Shown here piece after piece: positions 27,209 to 40,878 of a DNA stretch of 64,000 nucleotides (the stretch's first letter is position 1; the number at the start of each line of letters is the position of its first letter). The stretch comes from Kumtagia ephedrae (GTDB taxonomy: Bacteria; Pseudomonadota; Alphaproteobacteria; Rhizobiales; Rhizobiaceae). The position numbers and the translations under genes were made by a program. The notes below the pieces were generated by a model. It saw only the letters and a list, made by a program, of their open reading frames with translations, searched no databases and was not told the DNA's origin. The stretch covers positions 186,001-250,000 of the forward strand of contig NZ_PXYK01000005.1 in the NCBI RefSeq assembly GCF_003012745.1, in the 5' to 3' direction.

Positions 27209-28471
27209 TTGCGGGAGATACCGCGAAGACGGTTCGTCTGGATAGGCTTCGCCATCGCCGCCGCGGTGGCGGGGCTGCTGGCCGTCGGCTTCGTCGCGGC
27301 GTCGGCACCGGTGGCGCTCGCCCAGGAAGCGCGCCCCTGGTCGCTCCGTAACCTGTTCTTTCCCCGCCGCGCCCAGCGCATGGAGCCGCGCCAGTGGCGC
27401 GAGCCGGGGGAGCGGCTGCGCAAACCGTCGACGCCGCGCACCAAGCCGCCGCAACGCAAGACGGCGATCAAGCGGGTCGTCGAGCCCGAGATCGTCATCG
27501 ATCCCAAGGCGCCGGACGCCAAGGTCGTCCTCGTGATAGGCGACTTCATCGGAGGCGGGCTGGCCGAAGGGCTCGACATGCTGTTCGCGGAGAACCCGCG
27601 GGTTCGCGTCGTCGACCGCACCAACGGCGCATCCGGCTTCGTCCGCGAAGATCATTTCGACTGGCCGGGCAACGTGGCCGGCATCGTGGCAACCGAGAAG
27701 CCGGCCGTCGTGGTTGCGCTGGTCGGCGCCAACGACCGCCAGCAGATGCGGATCGGCGACAGGCGCGAGACGCTACGGTCGGAGGCCTGGACGCGCGAAT
27801 ACTCGGCGCGCGCCGCAAGCTTCGCCAGTGCCATCTGGGCGACGGACGTGCCGTTCGTCTGGGTCGGCACAACACCCTTCAAATCGCCCAAGGCAACATC
27901 CGACATGCTTGCGCTCAACGACATCTACCGCAAGGTCGCGGCGGATGTCGGCGCCGAGTTCATCGACGTCTGGGAAGGCTTCGTCGACGAAAAGGGCAGC
28001 TTCATCACCAGCGGCGCCGACATCAGCGGCCAGCCGGTGCGGCTGCGCTCGGGCGACGGCATCAACTTCACGGCGGCGGGCAAGCGCAAGCTCGCCTTCT
28101 ATGCCGAAAAGCCGCTCAAGCGGCTTCTCGGCGAGGCGGGAGCGGGTGCGCCGACAGGACCCGGCGTGGAGGGAGTGCCCCCCGGCGGGACCGGACCGAT
28201 GGTCCCGACCGACCGAACCGTGCCGATGGCGCTCAACGATCCGGAGCTCGACGGCGGCACCGAGCTGCTCGGCGCCACCGCTTCGTCCCGACCGAAAACG
28301 CCGGCGCGCCCGGCGGCCGCGGCGGACGACGCGACGGTAGCGGGACGGGCGGACGATTTCTCGTGGCCGCGCGGACAGGCGGCGGCCGTGCCTCAGCCGG
28401 CGCGGGACGGCACCGCCACCGCGTCGACGCAGGCCGACCGACGGGGGGTGATGCCCGTCACCGCGGAATAA
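27209..28471 (+). CDS. DUF459 family SGNH-hydrolase-like protein
   Basis: 420 residues from a TTG start at 27209, with GGAG 6 nt before it; no ATG is close. A membrane/signal segment ([22 protein letters not shown]) leads to a basic, Pro-rich stretch. The DUF459 domain follows ([17 protein letters not shown] with the block-I position, ALVGANDRQ as block III, and [15 protein letters not shown] as the final D-x-x-H-like block, where the His is replaced by Asn). The tail is low-complexity. Probably periplasmic, acting on wall or polysaccharide acyl groups, as its operon partner is a transglycosylase. Missing His makes hydrolysis uncertain. Confidence 0.78.
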   Translation: MREIPRRRFVWIGFAIAAAVAGLLAVGFVAASAPVALAQEARPWSLRNLFFPRRAQRMEPRQWREPGERLRKPSTPRTKPPQRKTAIKRVVEPEIVIDPKAPDAKVVLVIGDFIGGGLAEGLDMLFAENPRVRVVDRTNGASGFVREDHFDWPGNVAGIVATEKPAVVVALVGANDRQQMRIGDRRETLRSEAWTREYSARAASFASAIWATDVPFVWVGTTPFKSPKATSDMLALNDIYRKVAADVGAEFIDVWEGFVDEKGSFITSGADISGQPVRLRSGDGINFTAAGKRKLAFYAEKPLKRLLGEAGAGAPTGPGVEGVPPGGTGPMVPTDRTVPMALNDPELDGGTELLGATASSRPKTPARPAAAADDATVAGRADDFSWPRGQAAAVPQPARDGTATASTQADRRGVMPVTAE

Positions 28472-28480
28472 GGCGCCGGG

Positions 28481-29935
28481 TCAAAGCGGCAGGACGCTCG
28501 CGCCCATCAGCGCCTCGTCGATCGAGCGCGCGGCCTGCCGGCCTTCGCGGATCGCCCACACGACCAGCGACTGGCCGCGTCGAACATCGCCCGCGGCGTA
28601 GAGGCGGTCGACGCTGGTGCGGTAGTCCCGGTCGTTGGCGGCGACATTGGTCGAGCGCCGCATGTCCTTGATGAGTTGCAGCCGCCCGTCCAGTTCCTTG
28701 AGCACGCTGTCGGCAAAGGGACCGGCGAAGCCGATGGCGATGAAGGCGAGATCGGCGCGGATGACGAATTCCGTGCCGGCGATAGGCTGCCGCTTCTCGT
28801 CGACCTCGCAGCATTTTACGCCGGTCAGCGCCCCGTCCTCGCCGATAAACTCCAGCGTGGCCACCTGGAACTCCCGCTCCGCGCCCTCGGCCTGGGAAGA
28901 CGAGGTGCGCATCTTGGTCGCCCAGTAGGGCCAGACCGTCAGCTTGTTCTCCTTCTCCGGCGGCTGCGGGCGGATGTCGAGCTGGGTGACCCGCACCGCG
29001 CCCTGCCGGAACGCCGTGCCGACGCAGTCGGACGCCGTGTCGCCGCCGCCCACGACAACCACATGCTTGCCGCCGGCGAGGATCGGCTCGGCCGGCCATG
29101 CGACCGACTGGATGTCCTCGTGGCCGACGCGCTTGTTCTGCTGCACCAGATAAGGCATCGCATCATGCACGCCGTCGAGATCGGCACCTGGAATGCCTGC
29201 CGGGCGCGGCGTCTCGGAGCCGCCGCAATAGAGCACGGCGTCGTGGCCGGCGAGCAGGTCGTCGATGGTCTTGTCGACGCCGACATTGACGCCGCAATGG
29301 AAGGTGACGCCCTCGCCGCGCATCTGCTCGACGCGGCGGTCGATGAAATGCTTCTCCATCTTGAAGTCGGGGATGCCGAAGCGCATCAGCCCGCCCGGCT
29401 TCGACTCGCGCTCGTAGACATGGACGTCATGGCCGACACGCGCCAGCTGCTGGGCGGCCGCCATGCCGGCCGGGCCGGAGCCGACGACGGCGACGCGCTT
29501 GCCCGTCTTGCTCTCAGGCGGCTGCGGCCGGACCATGCCGAGCTCGTAGGCCTTGTCGGCCAATGCCTGCTCGATCGTCTTGATGGCGACCGGGATGTCC
29601 TCCAGGTTGAGGGTGCAGGCTTCCTCGCACGGCGCGGGGCAGATGCGGCCGGTGAACTCCGGGAAATTGTTGGTCGAGTGCAGGTTGCGGATCGCGTTCT
29701 CCCAGTCGCCGGCGTAGACGAGGTCGTTCCAGTCCGGGATCTGGTTGTGAATCGGGCAGCCGGTCGGGCCGTGGCAGAACGGCACGCCGCAATCCATGCA
29801 GCGCGCGGCCTGTTTCTCGACCTCCTTGTCCGACATCGGCAGCGTGAACTCGCGGAAGTGCCGGATGCGGTCGGAGGCCGGCTGGTACTTGTGCACCTGC
29901 CGGTCGATCTCGAGAAAACCAGTTACCTTGCCCAT
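28481..29935 (-). CDS. gltD: glutamate synthase small subunit
   Basis: Electron-input subunit of NADPH-GOGAT, passing electrons from NADPH via FAD and iron-sulfur clusters to GltB for glutamate synthesis. 484 residues. N-terminal Cys motifs ([16 protein letters not shown] and [12 protein letters not shown]) bind [4Fe-4S] clusters; [19 protein letters not shown] binds FAD and [14 protein letters not shown] binds NADPH. The ATG follows the vapC stop after one base. Normally gltB and gltD are direct neighbours; here vapBC lies between them, so gltD translation may be coupled to vapC. Confidence 0.95.
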   Translation of the reverse strand: MGKVTGFLEIDRQVHKYQPASDRIRHFREFTLPMSDKEVEKQAARCMDCGVPFCHGPTGCPIHNQIPDWNDLVYAGDWENAIRNLHSTNNFPEFTGRICPAPCEEACTLNLEDIPVAIKTIEQALADKAYELGMVRPQPPESKTGKRVAVVGSGPAGMAAAQQLARVGHDVHVYERESKPGGLMRFGIPDFKMEKHFIDRRVEQMRGEGVTFHCGVNVGVDKTIDDLLAGHDAVLYCGGSETPRPAGIPGADLDGVHDAMPYLVQQNKRVGHEDIQSVAWPAEPILAGGKHVVVVGGGDTASDCVGTAFRQGAVRVTQLDIRPQPPEKENKLTVWPYWATKMRTSSSQAEGAEREFQVATLEFIGEDGALTGVKCCEVDEKRQPIAGTEFVIRADLAFIAIGFAGPFADSVLKELDGRLQLIKDMRRSTNVAANDRDYRTSVDRLYAAGDVRRGQSLVVWAIREGRQAARSIDEALMGASVLPL

Positions 29936-29936
29936 T

Positions 29937-30365
29937 CTAGTTCCGTTCCTGCCCGGCGATATCGTCTCGCCAGTTCTCTAATTTCAATCCCGCGATGTCA
30001 GCCTCCTGTATGGCCGCGTCGCTGGTTACAAGCACCGCATCGCGAACCATGGCATGAGCCGCGATCCAGAGATCGTTTGGCGACAGCCCCTTGCCGATCC
30101 GCTCGACCTTAACGCGAATATCTCCATAAACGTCGCCGACTTCCGGCTCCAGTTCATCAATGCGCAGGCTGCTCAACAGATAGGCCATACTCGGATTGGA
30201 GCGCGCGTCGGGTCGCTTCTTCATTCCGTACCTGATCTCGCCTGACACGATCACACTGATGCCCATGTGTCCTTTGGTCATCGTCTGGAACCGCTTTCCG
30301 ACGACGCCATCAGGTTCTCGCGCAACATCAATGAGAACATTGCTGTCGAGCATGTAGCCGCTCAT
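29937..30365 (-). CDS. vapC: VapC-type PIN domain toxin ribonuclease
   Basis: 142 residues with a PIN domain. The acidic residues expected for Mg2+ are visible in MLDSNVLIDVAR (Asp), SGEIRYG (Glu), LSPNDLWIAAHA (Asp) and VTSDAAIQEAD (Asp). VapC toxins cut tRNA-fMet or rRNA loops. Its ATG overlaps the vapB stop by 4 bp, and its TAG is one base from the gltD start. The pair sits inside the glt operon. Active-site residues appear intact, so the toxin is probably functional. Confidence 0.92.
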   Translation of the reverse strand: MSGYMLDSNVLIDVAREPDGVVGKRFQTMTKGHMGISVIVSGEIRYGMKKRPDARSNPSMAYLLSSLRIDELEPEVGDVYGDIRVKVERIGKGLSPNDLWIAAHAMVRDAVLVTSDAAIQEADIAGLKLENWRDDIAGQERN

Positions 30366-30634
30366 AGCTTGATATCGTCCAAAGGCAGCATGTCGCTGTC
30401 ATCAATGTCCGGGAAATCATCCTCTGTCAGCTTGGGCTGCTGACGCAACCACTCGATGATCTCCTTCGGAGAGCGTTCGCGCCTGTCCGGAATCACAGTC
30501 AAGCTTCCATCTGCTTCCTTGCGGATCGTGACCTCGTCACCTTCAAATTCGAACTCCTTCGGTATGCGGATCGCGCGGCTTCGTCCATTCCGGAAGACGC
30601 GGGCGCGTTGCTCAGTCTTGGGCTTGTTCAGCAT
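30362..30634 (-). CDS. vapB: VapB-type antitoxin (AbrB/MazE fold)
   Basis: 90 residues. The N-terminal RARVFRNGRSRAIRIPKEFEF is an AbrB/MazE-like swapped-hairpin DNA-binding domain; the acidic C-terminus (DDFPDIDDSDMLPLDD) should block the toxin. The C-terminal 4 bp overlap vapC. A perfect palindrome lies 10 bp upstream of its ATG and should be bound by VapBC for autoregulation. Confidence 0.9.
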   Translation of the reverse strand: MLNKPKTEQRARVFRNGRSRAIRIPKEFEFEGDEVTIRKEADGSLTVIPDRRERSPKEIIEWLRQQPKLTEDDFPDIDDSDMLPLDDIKL

Positions 30635-30644
30635 CGCGGCCTCC

Positions 30645-30674
30645 GTATGGCATATGCTTAGACATATGCCATAC
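30645..30674. promoter_or_regulatory. vapBC operator palindrome
   Basis: Perfect 12-bp inverted repeat GTATGGCATATG / CATATGCCATAC with a 6-nt spacer (CTTAGA). It lies 10 bp before the vapB start codon and 23 bp after the gltB stop. Antitoxin binding here is likely. Confidence 0.8.
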
Positions 30675-30697
30675 CAGGTTTTGGTTCAAGAAGAAGG

Positions 30698-35404
<4,707 letters not shown>

Positions 35405-35632
35405 CGCTCGGTCCTCCGTCGTCTTCCGCTTCCCCGGCGTCCGCCGCCGGTCAGGCCGGCGGCATCGGGATCGGGTTACGGTGGTCTCTCGAATTCACCG
35501 CGTCTTCGTCGCACCGGATAGCGCCCGCAGACCGGCTCCCTGTCAATCCGGCAATGCGGGTACTGGTCACAGAACGAGCCGGAACGGCGCATTTGACGCG
35601 CTCGATCCGGCGACTACTGCGCGGATAAATAA

Positions 35633-35647
35633 GACAGCACTGCTGTC
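35633..35647. promoter_or_regulatory. 15-bp palindrome GACAGCA-C-TGCTGTC
   Basis: Perfect 7-bp arms around one C in the non-coding region. A related GACAG follows at 35660-35664. It looks like a transcription factor site for the gltB or ltaE side; which factor is unknown. Confidence 0.4.
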
Positions 35648-35704
35648 CTAAATTTCTTATGACAGAAACCGGCGCCCCGCACAAGACCGAATTGGAAACA
35701 AACC

Positions 35705-35851
35705 ATGAGCACCGCGAAAGAAAATGTCTTCCGGCGCGACGTTTCGCGCAACTTCCGGTCGCGGAGCAGCTGGAACCTGCCCTGCCGCCCAAGCACGTCC
35801 TGGCCCTTGAAAGCCGCCGCGGAATGGCGTCTTGTCGCCCTTCCCGCCTGA
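35705..35851 (+). CDS. possible 48-residue small protein or leader peptide
   Basis: ATG to TGA, 48 codons, ending 7 bp before the first candidate ATG of ltaE. The peptide is basic and has three Trp. The ribosome-binding site is weak (GGAA). It may be a leader peptide or chance; no homologue is recognised. Confidence 0.25.
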   Translation: MSTAKENVFRRDVSRNFRSRSSWNLPCRPSTSWPLKAAAEWRLVALPA

Positions 35852-35870
35852 TCGACCCATGGACCTTCGC

Positions 35871-36920
35871 ATGCAGTTTTCTTCCGACAATTGGGCCGGC
35901 GCCCACCCTAGGGTCGCCGAGAACCTGACGCGACGCACTGCCGGCTACGATGCCGCCTATGGCGGCGGAGCGCTCGACAAGGCGGTCGCGGCAAAGTTCA
36001 ACGATATCTTCGAGCGCGAGGTCGACGTCTTCTTCGTTGGTACCGGCACCGCCGCGAACGCGCTGTCGCTCAGCCTGTACAACCCTCCGGGCGGCATCTC
36101 CTTCTGTCACCGCGAAGCGCATGTCATCGAGGACGAATGCGGCGCGCTCGAATATCTCAGCGGCGGAGGACGGCTGCGCACCGTCGACGGCGCCGAGGGC
36201 CGCATCTCGGCCGAAAGCCTCGACCGGGCGATCGGCCGCTTCGTGCCGACCTTCGTCCATGCCGGGCGGCCGGCGGCGGTGACCATTACCCAGGCCACCG
36301 AAGCCGGCACCGTCTATTCGCTCGACGACATCGCGGCGATCTCGAACGTGGCCAAGACATACGGCCTGCCGCTGCACATGGACGGCGCCCGCTTCGCCAA
36401 TGCGCTGGTCGCGTTGAAGACGACGCCGGCCGAGATGACCTGGAAGCGCGGGGTCGACATCCTGTCCTTCGGCGCCACCAAGAACGGCTGCTGGTGCGCC
36501 GAGGCGGTGGTGCTGTTCGACCGCGGCAAGGCCGAGGAGTTCCCCTTCCTGCGCAAGCGCGCCGCGCAGCTCTTCTCCAAGTCGCGCTTCATCGCCGCCC
36601 AGTTCGAGGCCTATTTCGCCGACGGCCTGTGGCTGGAGACGGCGGCGCACGCCAACGCCATGGCCGCCCGTCTGGCCACCGCGATCCGCGCATCGAACAA
36701 CGCCCGACTGGCCTGGGAGCCGCAGGCCAACGAGGTGTTCGCCATCATGCGGAAGGAGACGATGCAGATGGCGCTCGCCGCCGGCGCGTCCTTCTACGAC
36801 TGGCCTCCGCCGCACGGCTTCGCCGGCACGATCGGCGAGGACGAGACGATGTGCCGGCTGGTCACCAGCTTCGCGACCACGGCAGCGGAGGTGGATGCGC
36901 TGGCGGGGCTGATCGGCTGA
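35871..36920 (+). CDS. ltaE: low-specificity L-threonine aldolase
   Basis: PLP enzyme that cleaves threonine to glycine and acetaldehyde. 349 residues from ATG 35871 (MQFSSDNWAGAHP), which matches the usual family N-terminus; ATG 35859 adds four residues. PLP-lysine is in SFGATKNGCWCAEA; HMDGARFANAL supplies the cofactor Asp. The substrate region HVIEDECGALEYLSGG carries the His-containing segment. There is no strong ribosome-binding site, so start choice is uncertain. It is probably transcribed from the 35405-35858 region. Confidence 0.9.
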   Translation: MQFSSDNWAGAHPRVAENLTRRTAGYDAAYGGGALDKAVAAKFNDIFEREVDVFFVGTGTAANALSLSLYNPPGGISFCHREAHVIEDECGALEYLSGGGRLRTVDGAEGRISAESLDRAIGRFVPTFVHAGRPAAVTITQATEAGTVYSLDDIAAISNVAKTYGLPLHMDGARFANALVALKTTPAEMTWKRGVDILSFGATKNGCWCAEAVVLFDRGKAEEFPFLRKRAAQLFSKSRFIAAQFEAYFADGLWLETAAHANAMAARLATAIRASNNARLAWEPQANEVFAIMRKETMQMALAAGASFYDWPPPHGFAGTIGEDETMCRLVTSFATTAAEVDALAGLIG

Positions 36921-37042
36921 AGAGGGCCCGGCCGCGCGATCGGGCCACACGCACCGAAGGAGGCCGGCGTCGGAGCAAAGCGGAAGAGAGCAAGGCAACG
37001 CCGGCGCCAAGCAGTTGCCTCTGCTTCCTATCCGCTGAGCCC

Positions 37043-37073
37043 TTGACCTCAACCTAGATTGAGGAATTACAGG
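37043..37073 (+). promoter_or_regulatory. SoxR-type promoter with SoxR box
   Basis: TTGACC (-35, 37043-37048), a 19-nt spacer and TACAGG (-10) contain the 18-bp palindrome CCTCAA-CCTAGA-TTGAGG (37047-37064). The extended 19-bp spacing and the CCTCAA/TTGAGG arms are the hallmarks of SoxR-activated promoters. It points at the MFS gene starting at 37134. Confidence 0.8.
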
Positions 37074-37133
37074 GAAGGCAATGGCACACCTCACCGGCCG
37101 CCTCCCGGCCGGCCCAGTGATCGGAGCAGCAGC

Positions 37134-38357
37134 GTGACGTCAACCCAATCGGCCGCGACCGACACGCATGCGGCGAGGCAACCGGGCTTCGGCCGCAAGG
37201 TGACGCTGCTTTCGGTCGCCACGCTCACCATCATGGCCGGCACGACGATCTCGCCATCGCTGCCGGCGATCGAGGCCGCTTTCGCCGAGGTCGACAAAGT
37301 GCAGTTGCTCGCCCGCATGGTGCTGACCCTGCCGGCGCTGTTCGTCGCCTTCTGCGCACCGCTGATCGGCGGCCTTGCCGACCGCTACGGCCGCCTGCGC
37401 CTGCTGACCGCCTCGATCGTGCTGTACGGCGTCGCAGGCGTTTCCGGACTGTTCGTCGACAGCCTCGCCGCGCTGCTCGTCGGCCGCGCCGCGCTCGGCG
37501 TCGCCATCGGCGGCATCATGACGCTGGTCACCGCGCTGGTCGGCGACTATTTCGTCGGCCCGGAGCGCGAGCGCTATCTCGGCCTGCAGCAGGCCTTCAC
37601 CGGCCTGGGGGGTGTCGTCTTCGTGCTCGGCGGCGGCATGCTGGCCGATTTTCACTGGCGGGCGCCCTTCGCGGTCTATGCGATGGCATTCGCCATCATC
37701 CCGGCCGTCATCCTGTTCCTGACCGAGCCGAGGCGCTTCGGCGCCGCGTCGCCGGTCGCCGCAAGCCAAGCCGAAGCGCCGGTGAAATGGCTGCCGGTGG
37801 CCGCACTTTGCCTTCTGTCCTTCCTGATCAACGTCGCCTTCTACGTCGTGCCGTCGCAACTGCCGTTCCAGATGCGCGCGATCGGCCTGACTGCCCCGAG
37901 CAGCGCCGGCCTGGCACTCGGCCTGCACAACCTCGTCATGGCCGGCACGGCCTTGTGTTACGGGCGCTTGCGCGCCTCGCTGAGCATCCCGGCGATCTTC
38001 GGCATGGGCCTCGCGCTGATGGCGCTCGGCTTCCTGCTGGTTTCAGCATCCGACACGATGCCGTCGGTCCTGATCGCGATGGCGGTCTGCGGCGCCGGCC
38101 TGGGTGTCGCCGTGCCGAACCTGATGTCGGCGGCGATCTCGGTGGCGACACCGTCGACGCGCGGGCGCATCGCCGGCACGGTCACCGCCAGCATGTTCAT
38201 CGGCCACTTCTCCTCGCCTTTCGCAAGCCAGCCCTGGATCGAGTCCTTCGGTTATGCCGCGACCTTCCGCGATGCGGGCTTTGGCCTCATCCTGCTGGCA
38301 TTCGCCGCCGCGGCCGTCGGCCTGTTTTGGACAGGCCTCACGTCGCATCGAAGCTGA
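37134..38357 (+). CDS. MFS transporter, probable multidrug exporter
   Basis: 407-residue inner-membrane protein with about twelve membrane helices and the MFS loop motif GGLADRYGRLRLL between helices 2 and 3. The GTG at 37134 follows GGAG by 7 nt and leaves a short cytoplasmic N-terminus; the frame stays open further upstream into the SoxR box, which excludes an earlier start. The SoxR-type promoter suggests induction by redox-active compounds, as for SoxR-regulated MFS pumps in pseudomonads. The substrate is unknown. Confidence 0.9.
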   Translation: MTSTQSAATDTHAARQPGFGRKVTLLSVATLTIMAGTTISPSLPAIEAAFAEVDKVQLLARMVLTLPALFVAFCAPLIGGLADRYGRLRLLTASIVLYGVAGVSGLFVDSLAALLVGRAALGVAIGGIMTLVTALVGDYFVGPERERYLGLQQAFTGLGGVVFVLGGGMLADFHWRAPFAVYAMAFAIIPAVILFLTEPRRFGAASPVAASQAEAPVKWLPVAALCLLSFLINVAFYVVPSQLPFQMRAIGLTAPSSAGLALGLHNLVMAGTALCYGRLRASLSIPAIFGMGLALMALGFLLVSASDTMPSVLIAMAVCGAGLGVAVPNLMSAAISVATPSTRGRIAGTVTASMFIGHFSSPFASQPWIESFGYAATFRDAGFGLILLAFAAAAVGLFWTGLTSHRS

Positions 38358-38477
38358 GCGCCGTCCCGTCGCTGCGCGGCGATCCGGCCGGACCTGTCAC
38401 CGGCGGCCCGATGCTGGCGCGTATTTGGAACCTGCGGCTCCTGGCTGCTTTCCCCCGTGAAGGAAAGGAGTTTCCGC

Positions 38478-38828
38478 ATGTCGACATTCAGCGAATTCAT
38501 GAAAGAGCGCGAGAAGGCGGCGGCGGCCTATTGCCAGGGCGATGGCGAACCCGTGCTGGCGTTGAGCACGGCGCGGGAGCCCGCCAGCTTCTTCGGCCCC
38601 GACGGCAAGGTCTTGCAGTTCGGCCGGGACGGCGAGAGCCGGTTCGAGGTTCACCAGACGGCGGAGGCCGGAGACATCGCCTACTGGAGCGGCGTGCAGC
38701 GGGCGATCGTAGAGCTGGGCGGCCGTCGCGTGCCGATGGACCTGCGCGTCACCGAACTGTTCCGCCGCGAGGACGAAGCATGGAAGCTGGTCCATCGCCA
38801 TGCCGACATCCTGAAATCCGGCGAGTGA
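38478..38828 (+). CDS. NTF2-like / DUF4440 family protein
   Basis: 116 residues with an NTF2-like alpha+beta fold: ASFFGPDGKVLQFG in the middle, and RVTELFRREDEAWKLVHRHADI at the end, typical of SnoaL/DUF4440 proteins. No catalytic assignment is possible. The ATG at 38478 follows AAGGAAAGGAG, a strong site. It is in the same direction as the MFS gene, with a 120-bp gap. Confidence 0.8.
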   Translation: MSTFSEFMKEREKAAAAYCQGDGEPVLALSTAREPASFFGPDGKVLQFGRDGESRFEVHQTAEAGDIAYWSGVQRAIVELGGRRVPMDLRVTELFRREDEAWKLVHRHADILKSGE

Positions 38829-38837
38829 CCACCAACG

Positions 38838-38861
38838 AAAAGCGGCGCCCGAAGGCGCCGC
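38838..38861 (-). terminator. rho-independent terminator of hsp20
   Basis: On the minus strand, GCGGCGCC-TTCG-GGCGCCGC followed by TTTT. It lies 26 bp after the hsp20 stop and between two convergent genes. Confidence 0.85.
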
Positions 38862-38886
38862 CGCAATCGTCAGATCAAAGCCGGTC

Positions 38887-39351
38887 TTAGTTGACGCTGG
38901 TCTCGATCTGCTTGGCCTTGGCCGGCGCAGCCGCGATGGCGATCTTGCGCGGCTTCAGCTCCTCCGGAACGTTGCGCTTCAGATCGATGTGGAGAAGGCC
39001 GTTCTTGAGGGTGGCGCCGACGACCTCGACATGATCGGCGAGCTGGAAACGGCGCTCGAAGGCGCGCCCGGCAATGCCGCGATAGATCACTTCGCTGCCT
39101 TCGCCGTTGCCCTCCTCCTTGCGCTCGCCCTTCACGCTGAGCACGTTGCGGTGCGACTGGATGTCGATGTCGCTGTCGGCGAAGCCCGCCACCGCCATGG
39201 TGATGCGGTAGGAGTCCTCACCGGTCCGCTCGATGTTGTAGGGCGGATAGGACTGACCGTTCTCGGGCTGGCCGAGCGAGTCGAGCAGCGTGAAGAGCCG
39301 GTCGAAGCCGACGGTGGAACGATAGAGAGGGGAAAAATCGACGTGACGCAT
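38887..39351 (-). CDS. small heat-shock protein (Hsp20 / alpha-crystallin)
   Basis: 154-residue ATP-independent holdase that keeps unfolding proteins soluble. The alpha-crystallin domain (YNIERTGEDSYRITMAVAGF to ENVPEELKP-type region) ends with a basic C-terminal tail. ATG 39351 has AGGAGA. The leader contains a ROSE-like thermometer and a heat-shock sigma-factor promoter, and the gene ends at a good terminator, so it is a monocistronic heat-shock gene. Confidence 0.95.
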   Translation of the reverse strand: MRHVDFSPLYRSTVGFDRLFTLLDSLGQPENGQSYPPYNIERTGEDSYRITMAVAGFADSDIDIQSHRNVLSVKGERKEEGNGEGSEVIYRGIAGRAFERRFQLADHVEVVGATLKNGLLHIDLKRNVPEELKPRKIAIAAAPAKAKQIETSVN

Positions 39352-39446
39352 TGTCTGTTCTCCTGTTGAGCAACATGGCGTTTTGACCGTCGCGAGGACC
39401 CGTACTGGCATCCCGCAGTGATCAGCGGCCCCGTTCTGGCGACCGC
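39352..39446 (-). promoter_or_regulatory. ROSE-like RNA thermometer
   Basis: The ~95-nt leader ends with TTGCT (39369-39373), a CAAC loop and AGGAG (39360-39364), 8 nt before the ATG. UUGCU pairing across a G-G mismatch to the Shine-Dalgarno is the conserved core of ROSE thermometers that control rhizobial small heat-shock genes. The upstream hairpins were not fully folded by eye. Confidence 0.65.
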
Positions 39447-39453
39447 AAAATTT

Positions 39454-39482
39454 ATTTGGGTGAGGCTTCCGCGCATTTCAAG
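39454..39482 (-). promoter_or_regulatory. RpoH (sigma-32) promoter of hsp20
   Basis: CTTGAAA (39476-39482), 14 nt, ACCCAAAT (39454-39461) resembles the heat-shock consensus CTTGAAA-N-CCCCATnT. Predicted transcription start is near 39446, giving a leader of ROSE length. Confidence 0.65.
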
Positions 39483-39767
39483 GGAATATCCCCGTGCCAT
39501 CCGCGTTCATGAACCGGAGATGAACCGCGCCTTCGGCCGCCGTTCAGCCGGCACGACCTAGGCTCGGACGTCTCGAGAAAGCGCCGCGCCTGCGCGGCGT
39601 GACGGGGCCGAGCCGGGTGCATCGTCCCTTCCGCCCGGATCGAAAAGGCCGGAACGCCGTGTAAGGCGGCTTCGGCCTGCTCCGTCGTCCAACGCTCCGT
39701 TGCAATTGCCGGCCAAGCGCCTAATTTCGCGAGGGTGCCACTTTCCAGCCCCGACGGGCGAGCCGCA

Positions 39768-40739
39768 ATGACCGAACTCTTCTTCGACATCCCCGGCAAT
39801 CCACGCCCGGATCGCGCCGCCGGCGGCTTCCTGAAGACTCGCGACGGCTACCGGCTGCGCTACGCCCACTTCCTGCCCGACGGGCAGCCGGCGCGGGGCA
39901 CGGTGGTCGTCCTGCCTGGCCGCAACGAATGCATCGAGAAGTATTTCGAGACCATCCGTGACCTCTCAGCACGCGGTCTCGGCAGCGTGATCATGGATTG
40001 GCGCGGCCAGGGCGCGTCCGACCGGCTGATCCGCAACCCCATGCCCGGCCATGTCATCTCCTTCGATCATTACGCCCACGACCTCGACCAGCTCTTCACC
40101 GAGATCGTGCTGCCCGACTGCCGTGGTCCCTATTTCGTGCTTGCCCATTCGACCGGAGCGCTGATCGCGCTGCTCGCGGCGCCGCGATTGGCCAACCGGG
40201 TGCAGCGCATGGTGCTGATCGCGCCGTTCCTCGGCCTTGTCGGCATGCCATTGTCGATGAGGAACATCCGCCGCATCCTCGGCCTGCTCTACTGGATCGG
40301 CCTGCGCCGCATCTATGCCTCCGGCGGCAGGCGACCCGAGCAGGCACCGCCCTTCGGCACCAACAAGCTGACCACCGACGCCGACCGCTACCGCCGCAAC
40401 ATGTCGTTGTGGGCGGCCCACCCGCAGCTGACGCTCGGCGGCCCCACCGTCTCCTGGGTGCGCGCCGCCTGCATCGCCGCCGACATGATCCAGAGCCCCG
40501 CCTTCGTTGAGCGCTTCCGCATCCCGACGCTGGTGGTGGCGGCGGGCGCCGATGAAGTCGTGTCGACCCGCGCCATCGAGGATTTCGCCCGACGGCTGAA
40601 GACCGCCTCGCTGCTCACCATAGACGGCGCCCGCCACGAGATCCTGCAGGAAGCCGACCGCTACCGCGAGCAGCTTCTGGCGGCCTTCGACGCCTTCGTC
40701 CCGGGATCGGCGGCCGAGGCCGTCGAGGCCGCGGATTGA
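39768..40739 (+). CDS. alpha/beta hydrolase, lysophospholipase/monoacylglycerol lipase-like
   Basis: 323 residues. Nucleophile in LAHSTGALI, catalytic Asp probably in AAGADEVVS, His in DGARHEILQEAD. Conserved RGTVVVLPGRNECIEKYFE and DWRGQGASDR near the oxyanion hole match the PldB/monoglyceride lipase group. ATG 39768 (the earlier ATG 39735 lacks a signal). No operon partners. Substrate is inferred from family only. Confidence 0.82.
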   Translation: MTELFFDIPGNPRPDRAAGGFLKTRDGYRLRYAHFLPDGQPARGTVVVLPGRNECIEKYFETIRDLSARGLGSVIMDWRGQGASDRLIRNPMPGHVISFDHYAHDLDQLFTEIVLPDCRGPYFVLAHSTGALIALLAAPRLANRVQRMVLIAPFLGLVGMPLSMRNIRRILGLLYWIGLRRIYASGGRRPEQAPPFGTNKLTTDADRYRRNMSLWAAHPQLTLGGPTVSWVRAACIAADMIQSPAFVERFRIPTLVVAAGADEVVSTRAIEDFARRLKTASLLTIDGARHEILQEADRYREQLLAAFDAFVPGSAAEAVEAAD

Positions 40740-40878
40740 CGCGAGCGCAAACCAGTCGCGCGGCCGGCTGGTGCAGTTCAGGTGCCGTCGCCACGATGTC
40801 GCCGCCTCGACAGTCGGCGACCGGTCAGCGTGCCTCAACCAGAATGCCAGGCATGAAGCGGCGCGTGCCGGTGCGGAA

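Larger units (their letters stand above)
35405..35858. other. gltB/ltaE divergent intergenic region
   Basis: A 454-bp gap. It must contain the gltB promoter, though no clear box was found. It has a 15-bp palindrome at 35633-35647 and a short open frame at 35705-35851. No RNA gene or terminator was identified. Confidence 0.5.
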
